Origin: Laguncularia racemosa | Lineage: Eukaryota; Streptophyta; Magnoliopsida; Myrtales; Combretaceae | Length of the DNA stretch: 64,000 nt | Assembly: GCA_037954665.1 (NCBI GenBank) | Contig: JBBMOL010000066.1 | Span: forward strand, 1,302,001-1,366,000 | Reading direction: 5' to 3' | Shown here: piece by piece, positions 58,589 through 64,000 of the stretch | How the letters are laid out: every line of letters begins with the position of its first letter | How positions within the stretch are numbered: position 1 is the first letter of the stretch | Notes under the pieces: model-generated | Told to the model about the DNA's origin: nothing | The model's input: only the letters and a program-made list of their open reading frames with translations | The model's database searches: none | Translations under genes and position numbers: made by a program

Positions 58589-60665
58589 TGTCGAGTCTAA
58601 TTTTGAATTTTCTCATTCCTAATCCGATCTAGACTAGACCCTATGCTCATCTAATATAGATCCTCGACTTGAGTTAGGAACTTCGTTTAATTTTGGAGTC
58701 GCCACCCAACTGTTGTTGGGAAAGATTGAATTAAGACTAAAGGAGCGGATTAGTCTTAATTTAGACCACTAGTCGTCGTGATTTCTTCTTCTCGTTTTTG
58801 TGAAAAGAGGAAAAGGGAAAAACAGAGTTTCTAAGTCCGGAGGCTAACCTATTAAAACCTTACGGTTACCACCTAGTCTCTTAAAATTGTTCCCATCTAG
58901 AAATGTCTTTTATTTTGTTTCTGTTACTTTTTATTATGTTTTTTATTATTCTAAGAAAATGATTTTTTATTTCATTTTATAGGTTGACCCAAATGGGTGC
59001 TTACGTACCTGCTAGTCAGGATCAAACAAGTCGTAGTTCGCTTTTCCTGAAAACCTTAAGTGTGTTTGTAAATTTTAATTTTGAAATCTCTTTTGATTTA
59101 TGTTTTTATCATTTTTGGGATTTTTTCTAAAAAATCTAAGCCTAAGCTTTAATTTGACTTTTGGAAAATGATAACTTTTGAGGGAAAACATCAATTTTGG
59201 ATTTATTTGAAAAAAATGATTTTTTCTAAGTGCTAAAACTTATTTTTTTTTTCGATTTTTACGTAATTTTTGAATTTTTATTAATTTTTATGATTTTTCT
59301 TTTTTTATCATTTTTATGATTTTTATTATTCTTCTAAAAAAATTTATAATTTTTCTATGTTTTCATGATTTTTATAGTTTTTTTATGATTTTTTATTGTT
59401 AAAAATTTTATCCTAAACTATTATCTATCCTATTTTAAAACCTAAAGTTTTATTATTATTTTTCTAATATTTATATTGTTTTTCTACTTTTTTATTATTT
59501 TTCTACATTATTAAATCCTAAAGAAATCTAATTTCTAACATTTTCCTATTTATGGAAATATAAAAAAAACATAAATAAATAAATAAATAACAAAAAATTA
59601 ATAAATAAATAACAAAATAATAAATCAAATCGGAATAAAATATATAAATAAATTGGAAAAAATCGGGAAAATCCGACTTACCTGGATCCGGGTCGGTCGG
59701 GTCGAATCGGGTCGGGTTGGATTGGTCGGGCACGGCGGCGGAGAGTGCTCGTTCACGGCGTTCCGGCGGCCTTTTACAACGGGTGAGGTGTCGAATCCTA
59801 GGTTCTCGAGGGTGGTGAATCCAATGGTGGCGGTGGTTTGCTCTCAGAACGTCTCCTAGTGGTGGCTCAGCTCCGATCGGCTGTCGCGACTTTTGTTCTC
59901 TCCGATTTACTCTCTTCTCTCACTTTCTCTCGATTTTGATATGTCCTCCAGCTTCCTGCCTTCGATTCCTATTTATAGGCGCTTCAAACTTCCCCGGATA
60001 AGCTCAAATTCGGCGATTTAGATAAACCCATATTTTTTCATTTTTTAGATTTGATTTTATCCAACCTATTTGATGCCGATTTGTTGTAATCTTGTGATTT
60101 ATCTGGATAATTCGGTTTTAGATTTATTGAAATCCAAAACAATTAGAAGAAATCCAGCAATTTCAGCCTTATCGGACTTCTGCCGGATTTTTCTCCAGCT
60201 GGCCTTGCGAAGAAGACGATCATGCGCGACACGCGTGACTTCCCTCGACCAATCACATGCTGCCACGTGGCAGCTCCAAGCGAAAGGCAAAAAAATTGCA
60301 CAAAATGCTCGAGGGAGGATTCGAACTCGCGACCTCTGGCCTCCACACGTTCCCCATGCGCACACACGAGCCAGCTGAGCTGGCCCAATTTCCTGATTTT
60401 CTTTATATCGCAAATTGTACATATGCGATGCATTTTTTTCCATTTTTTTGTATTTTTTGTAATGTCAAAAATTTGTAAAAATTATTTATCCCTTATTATT
60501 ACCATTTCTGAAATCATTTTTAAGAATTGATGTGTCTTCCTATTTATTTTTATTTTTTGAATATTTTTATTATTTTTGCTAAATTAGAAAAGAAAATTGG
60601 AAAATTTTGAAAATTGATTATTATTGATTATTGTTCATTCCTAGGGAAAAAATGGGGTGTTTACA
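58589..60665 (-). repeat. Solo LTR (2.1 kb) inserted in the gag of the CRM-like element
   Basis: Element-strand ends TGTAAACACCCC...GACTCGACA, flanked by CCTAG on both sides, with the gag reading frame continuing cleanly across. A TATA box (TATAAATAG, minus) lies at 59969-59977. The U3 part holds a tRNA-like block (60310-60388). Very A/T-rich from 58900 to 59660. No internal domains, hence a solo LTR. Lineage not determined. ORFs at 59653-59859 and around 60070-60530 are artefacts. Confidence 0.8.
60310..60388 (-). other. tRNA-like block with A and B boxes
   Basis: Minus strand: CAGCTCAGCTGG (A-box-like) at 60382-60371 and GAGTTCGAATCC (B-box-like) at 60327-60316, about 55 bases apart as in a tRNA gene. 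A 5-bp stem with a 7-base loop can be drawn between them. The anticodon loop lacks the usual U33 and the acceptor ends do not pair, so this is not a working tRNA gene. Confidence 0.5.
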
Positions 60666-60953
60666 CCTAGTTCCTCTATTCCTACCACTATAACCTCTAT
60701 AACTCTCGACAGAAGGTTCATCAAATTCATCATCAGACATTCCATCTCCACCCCTCTATACTCTCCTAGAACAAGTCTCCCTCTTACGCCCTTGGAAGAC
60801 GTTTTTAGATTGCTCTAGTCTTTGTTCCACCGCCTCATGAATTTGTTTCATGCCCTCCTGAAACATTCACTTCATCTCACCCCTCAATGCCTCAATCACT
60901 AACCTAGCATCAAACCTTCCCCTCTCACCTTCAGGAGAATGTTGCCTCGACAT
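60666..60953 (-). pseudogene. Gag N-terminus of the CRM-like element
   Basis: ATG at 60951-60953: MSRQHSPEGERGRFDARLVI, then EALRGEMK, a TGA near 60870, MFQEGMKQIHEAVEQRLEQ, a TAG, and MSDDEFDEPSVESYRGY. The frame resumes after the solo LTR at 58583. The bases 60666-60670 are the right copy of the duplication. Confidence 0.75.
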
Positions 60954-61361
60954 AGTTCCTGCAGAAAAAGGTTAGTACTAACACAAATATATATATAATT
61001 AAGCCTCACGATACACTCCCTTACGTGTTTCGCTCAAAGGATGATGTCACACAGTCACTCGTGTATTCTCACAAGCAATGATGATATCAACTCACCAATT
61101 CCTCTTCTCAATTCTCTCGGAACTAACCCAAACTACACCAATTCCCTTCTGTAGAATTCAAAACAACTCTAGGGCTCGAAATTTTTCCTCTTTTTCTTTC
61201 AGATTTTTTTTTTTGTAGTAACAAAATTGAATAGTAGGTGCTACACTTTCAATAGACAATTAACACTATGAAATTAATATGAACGATTGGAGTTAGGGTT
61301 TTGATGTTACCTTCCTCAAACCGAACTGATGGTTTAACAAACCTAGGCTCTGATACCAAAC
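60954..61361 (-). other. 5' leader and primer binding site of the CRM-like element
   Basis: Minus TGGTATCAGAGCCTAGG at 61358-61342, three bases inside the 5' LTR: the standard initiator-Met primer site. The rest is non-coding leader. Confidence 0.9.
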
Positions 61362-62306
61362 TGATACAAAATCGGTTTGCTCATATTCCTAACTGATACG
61401 AACCACGCCAACGTGTGACGAAACCCAATACCAATACGTTCGGAATTCGCTACCTAAGATGCCAAACACACTCAAGGGGAAACCGCGACCCGTTGTCTAT
61501 AAGCGAGACAAGAACCTTAGTATAATATGAAGACGGCACAATCGGGATGAAAGACCGATTGATAAGTCGGGATGAACGCCATAGAAGAAAATACGATAAG
61601 TTCTAGAGTAGTTCTTTAAAGAACCAAGAGAGGAATTCTCTCAAAAGTGTTTTCAAACTTGTATGTTGTATATTCTATATTCTATCTATTCTAAACCCTA
61701 TGAGCTTTATAGTAGGGTTTACAATTCGTAACAATAAAGGCCCAAAACGACATAACATCATTAAGTTGCATAAAAATTACAAAACAGGGACGTAAAGGCC
61801 GGCACCGTTGAAATGAAGGCCGGCGGCCTTGGAGCCGGCGTAAGCATATACACGATCGGCGTTGGAGATGTACACGACCGTGTACTTCTAGTCGTGTATC
61901 TTTCTGTGGAAATCTTGACAACATACACGACTGTGTACTTCTAGTCATGTATCTTTCTATGGAAATTCTTGACACCATACACGGCCGTGCCTTTGAACCG
62001 TGTATACGACCGTGTATGATTCTGTGTAACCTCCAGAATCCTACACGGTCGTGCCTTGTAAAGACACGCCCTCTTCAACCCGTATCCGTTATGACTTGTA
62101 CAAGAGCAAGGGCATTCCCATAGTTGTTCCAATCCTTTCCAACTTCATGGTTGCTCTAATCCTTTCCGACTTCATAAACATCCTTTATCAACTCGTTAAG
62201 TGCTTCCTTTAATCGTTTCGCTCGAGCTCTTGTGATCGGTCCAGGTGGCACTTCAAGAGGATCCACATTCCATCTTCTGGCTTGGCTCCCATCATGGCTC
62301 TCATCA
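61362..62306 (-). repeat. 5' LTR of the CRM-like element
   Basis: Matches 54626-55623 with one 53-bp repeat unit fewer. TATA and inverted teloboxes at 61693-61720. Confidence 0.93.
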
Positions 62307-62311
62307 TGTAT
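62307..62311. repeat. Target site duplication (right) of the CRM-like element
   Basis: TGTAT, identical to 54621-54625. Confidence 0.88.
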
Positions 62312-63180
62312 GTTCATGTAGTCTTTTTTACTAACCGCCTTTATCTATTATATATGTATAGGTTGAGATGGGCTTTGAAGTTTGCTCTAGCACTTCCACT
62401 GATTCAGCGATCGTTTCAATTTGAGTTGACGATGATCAAAACTTAGTGAATTATGCAGAATCACTAGTTGAAGATGGTAGAAGTAATGATGATGATTTTG
62501 AAGAGTTGCATGACTCTATTGGAGTTAGAGCACTTACTACTAACACTGATGGGCCAGTTATAGAGAAAAACAAGGATAATGATAACACCGATATCGATGA
62601 CCATGCCGATGCGCTGCTTTGTTCTGGCATATATGAAGATGGGTTGTATGTATCTCTTATAGATATCCTTCTTCCCCCAATCACTACAATGTTTCCTTAA
62701 GACAAGGAAGCAACTCTGAAGGTTTATGCTACGATAGAGGAGACTACATCCTTTCGAGGATTCACCGTGCTGTTTCAGTTATTGGACTCATTAGAGACCC
62801 TTGATGGCATGGATAGAGACTTTTGGACTAATTCTCCTATGTTAGGGATTGAGCTAGCTTACACTATGGTGAAGATGTTAGAGAAACCGTGTTATTGTTG
62901 AATAGACCTTAGAATTCCTTGTCAAAGGCAGAACTTGAGTAGGTGATTAAATGCATTGAGGGGGCCGACCTTCTAAGGTTCAAAATTAAAAGCTTAGAGC
63001 CTGTTGCTGCTAAAGTTAAGAGGGTGTTGAATTACTACATTGTCAAGAGGTGGCATGATGAATTGATGAGCAAAGTGCAAGAGTAACAAGAAGCAGTTAA
63101 AGCATCCGATCTTGAGATGAAGGAACTTTTAGGAGACTCAGATTTAAAGTCCTTGGTAGGCCTAGATTGTCTTCCATAAT
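62312..63180 (+). pseudogene. Plant-mobile-domain-type pseudogene, 3' part
   Basis: After a possible 3' splice site (tatatgtatag, 62351-62361) the plus strand reads VEMGFEVCSSTSTDSAIVSI, then an acidic stretch (62446-62700; DGRSNDDDFEELHDSIGV) and FRGFTVLFQLLDSLETLDGM. A charged coiled-coil-like end follows (AAKVKRVLNYYIVKRWHDEL). Stops near 62421, 62698 and 62900 mark decay. An AATAAA lies at 63230-63235. It continues the gene broken at 54620. I place it by position and matching style only; the family's C-terminal tails are poorly conserved. Confidence 0.45.
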
Positions 63181-63744
63181 TCGGCATGACTATGCTTTTG
63201 TTTTCATTTTAAAGCATTACATTGAAATCAATAAAGTTGTTTGTCTTTATTTTTTGTTTTTACATATGTGTAATCAAGACGTATTCGCATGTACTTGCCA
63301 TGAGTGATGCTAGTCACAATCACATTATTTAGTTAAGTTATTGTGTTATGCATCGAAGCAAAGCTTTCACTTGCTAGCAACAATACATTAAATGGTTGAA
63401 ACAATCAATCATGCTTAAGCAGCAATAGTGGTGTTTATTGCATAGTTCAACATACTAGCATTGATGGTTAAGAGAGTATTACCTAATACATAACCATGTA
63501 CTCTTTATTTCAAAATTTATAGATACCTTTTTGTGGGCTAAGTATTTCATTGTGCACTTCGGAGCACGCGCTCTAACCATGTGACAACAATGTAAGAGGT
63601 GATGGTTAATCATGTTTGTGCGCTAAGGAGATAACTTTCTAACTTTGCAACAACAAGATAAGTGAGTATTAAAAAGAAAAGAATTGAAAAGGCTCGAACA
63701 GTGTGAGCCATATATATGATTCATGATAATTTGCAAATACATCA
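63181..63744. other. Spacer between convergent PMD and pol pseudogenes
   Basis: Holds the possible poly-A signal AATAAA at 63230. No ORF and no recognised LTR end. Confidence 0.45.
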
Positions 63745-64000
63745 TTCATTCACATATGAAATTTTTTAATGTATTGAAAATTGATAGGTATAGTAACTTT
63801 ATCAGTTGTTGGGTTTAGAAGCTTGTGGTAACCACTATCATGACCCTCATGAATGATGAAGGGGCCTTCCCATTTTAGTGTGAACTTTGGTGCTGAAATA
63901 CCTCACCGTACATGCTTTGTTGTGCAAAGTACAACGTCACCTTCCTAAAAAGACCACTTCTTGACCAAACTATCATAAGCCGCACTTAACTGCTAGCGAT
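63745..64000 (-). pseudogene. C-terminal end of a Ty3/gypsy integrase, Tat-like
   Basis: Minus strand from the window edge: AYDSLVKKWSF, a stop, EGDVVLCTTKHV, a stop, GISAPKFTLKWEGPFIIHEG, HDSGYHKLLN and NFQYIKKFHM to about 63753. The VxxxSFxxGDxVLxxT...KxxxxWEGPFxI...LKK(Y/F) pattern is the integrase C-terminus of Tat/Ogre-type elements. The rest of pol lies to the right of the window. Direction and position place the PMD pseudogene antisense in its 3' region. Confidence 0.6.

Larger units (their letters stand above)
54626..62306 (-). mobile_element. CRM-like chromovirus (7.7 kb) with internal pol deletion and nested solo LTR
   Basis: LTRs of 998 and 945 bp, duplication TGTAT, Met primer site and purine tract define it. 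All gag-pol pieces share a single frame on the minus strand, broken by stops (about 60870, 58350, 57915, 57216, 56961) but apparently not by shifts. Pol reads through the purine tract into the 3' LTR and ends at 55530; to my knowledge this overlap is a feature of one group of centromeric (CRM) retrotransposons. Most of RT, all RNase H and the integrase zinc finger are deleted, so the copy depends on others. LTR divergence by eye is a few percent. A 2.1 kb solo LTR interrupts gag. Confidence 0.85.

Noticed and set aside
60310..60388. Functional tRNA gene
   Set aside because: A and B boxes are good, but the acceptor stem does not pair and the anticodon loop is abnormal.

Overview
This is nuclear DNA of a flowering plant, probably a eudicot. 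The evidence is the combination of plant-specific retrotransposon lineages (Athila, Tekay/Del-like, Reina-like and CRM-like Ty3/gypsy; Ty1/copia), a Mutator-like element, fragments of PPR genes and plant-mobile-domain ORFs, and AT-rich intergenic DNA. The species cannot be told from the sequence. I found no intact host gene, no rRNA gene, no functional tRNA gene and no CRISPR array. The window looks like old heterochromatin in which elements have landed inside one another.

Layout. (1) 1-6017, minus: degraded Tekay/Del-like element with one 1.9 kb LTR at 4109-6017; its other end lies left of the window. (2) 6018-8628: AT-rich spacer with a tRNA-like repeat and a small unrecognised coding remnant. 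(3) 8634-18696, minus: a structurally complete Athila-type element with LTRs of 1639 and 1648 bp, target duplication TTATC on both sides, an Asp-tRNA-type primer site and polypurine tract; its gag-pol is broken by two stops and three single-base frameshifts. (4) 18.7-26.6 kb: plant-mobile-domain (PMD) pseudogene (minus), PPR pseudogene (plus) and a two-copy repeat. (5) 26.8-32.1 kb, plus: tail and LTR of an old copia element, with a younger copia element (27179-32096, duplication ATATC) inserted in that LTR. (6) 32.6-37.1 kb, plus: Reina-like chromovirus with chromodomain and 3' LTR, 5' end missing. (7) 37.1-44.4 kb: AT-rich DNA, a 34-base C run and a Transposase_28-like pseudogene. (8) 44414-46622: solo LTR of the same family as element 1. 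(9) 48268-50293: non-autonomous MULE with a 10-11 bp target duplication. (10) 50.3-52.8 kb, minus: side-by-side fragments of at least three unrelated host genes (PLS-class PPR, DUF1645-like, P-class PPR). (11) 52.85-63.18 kb, plus: a second PMD pseudogene split by a CRM-like element (54626-62306, duplication TGTAT), which is itself split in gag by a solo LTR (58589-60665, duplication CCTAG). (12) 63.75-64 kb, minus: C-terminal end of a Tat-like integrase, convergent with the PMD gene.

The most interesting signals cross families. LTRs of the Athila, CRM-like and Tekay-like elements and the interior of the MULE all carry arrays built on CACGGYCGTG-type palindromes. The CRM-like LTR puts its TATA box between two inverted teloboxes, and the Athila and Tekay-like LTRs have a telobox just downstream of theirs. 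The PMD pseudogene lies antisense and 3' to a Tat-like pol end, as an extra ORF of such an element would. The CRM-like element carries an in-frame deletion that fuses the start of reverse transcriptase to the integrase core.
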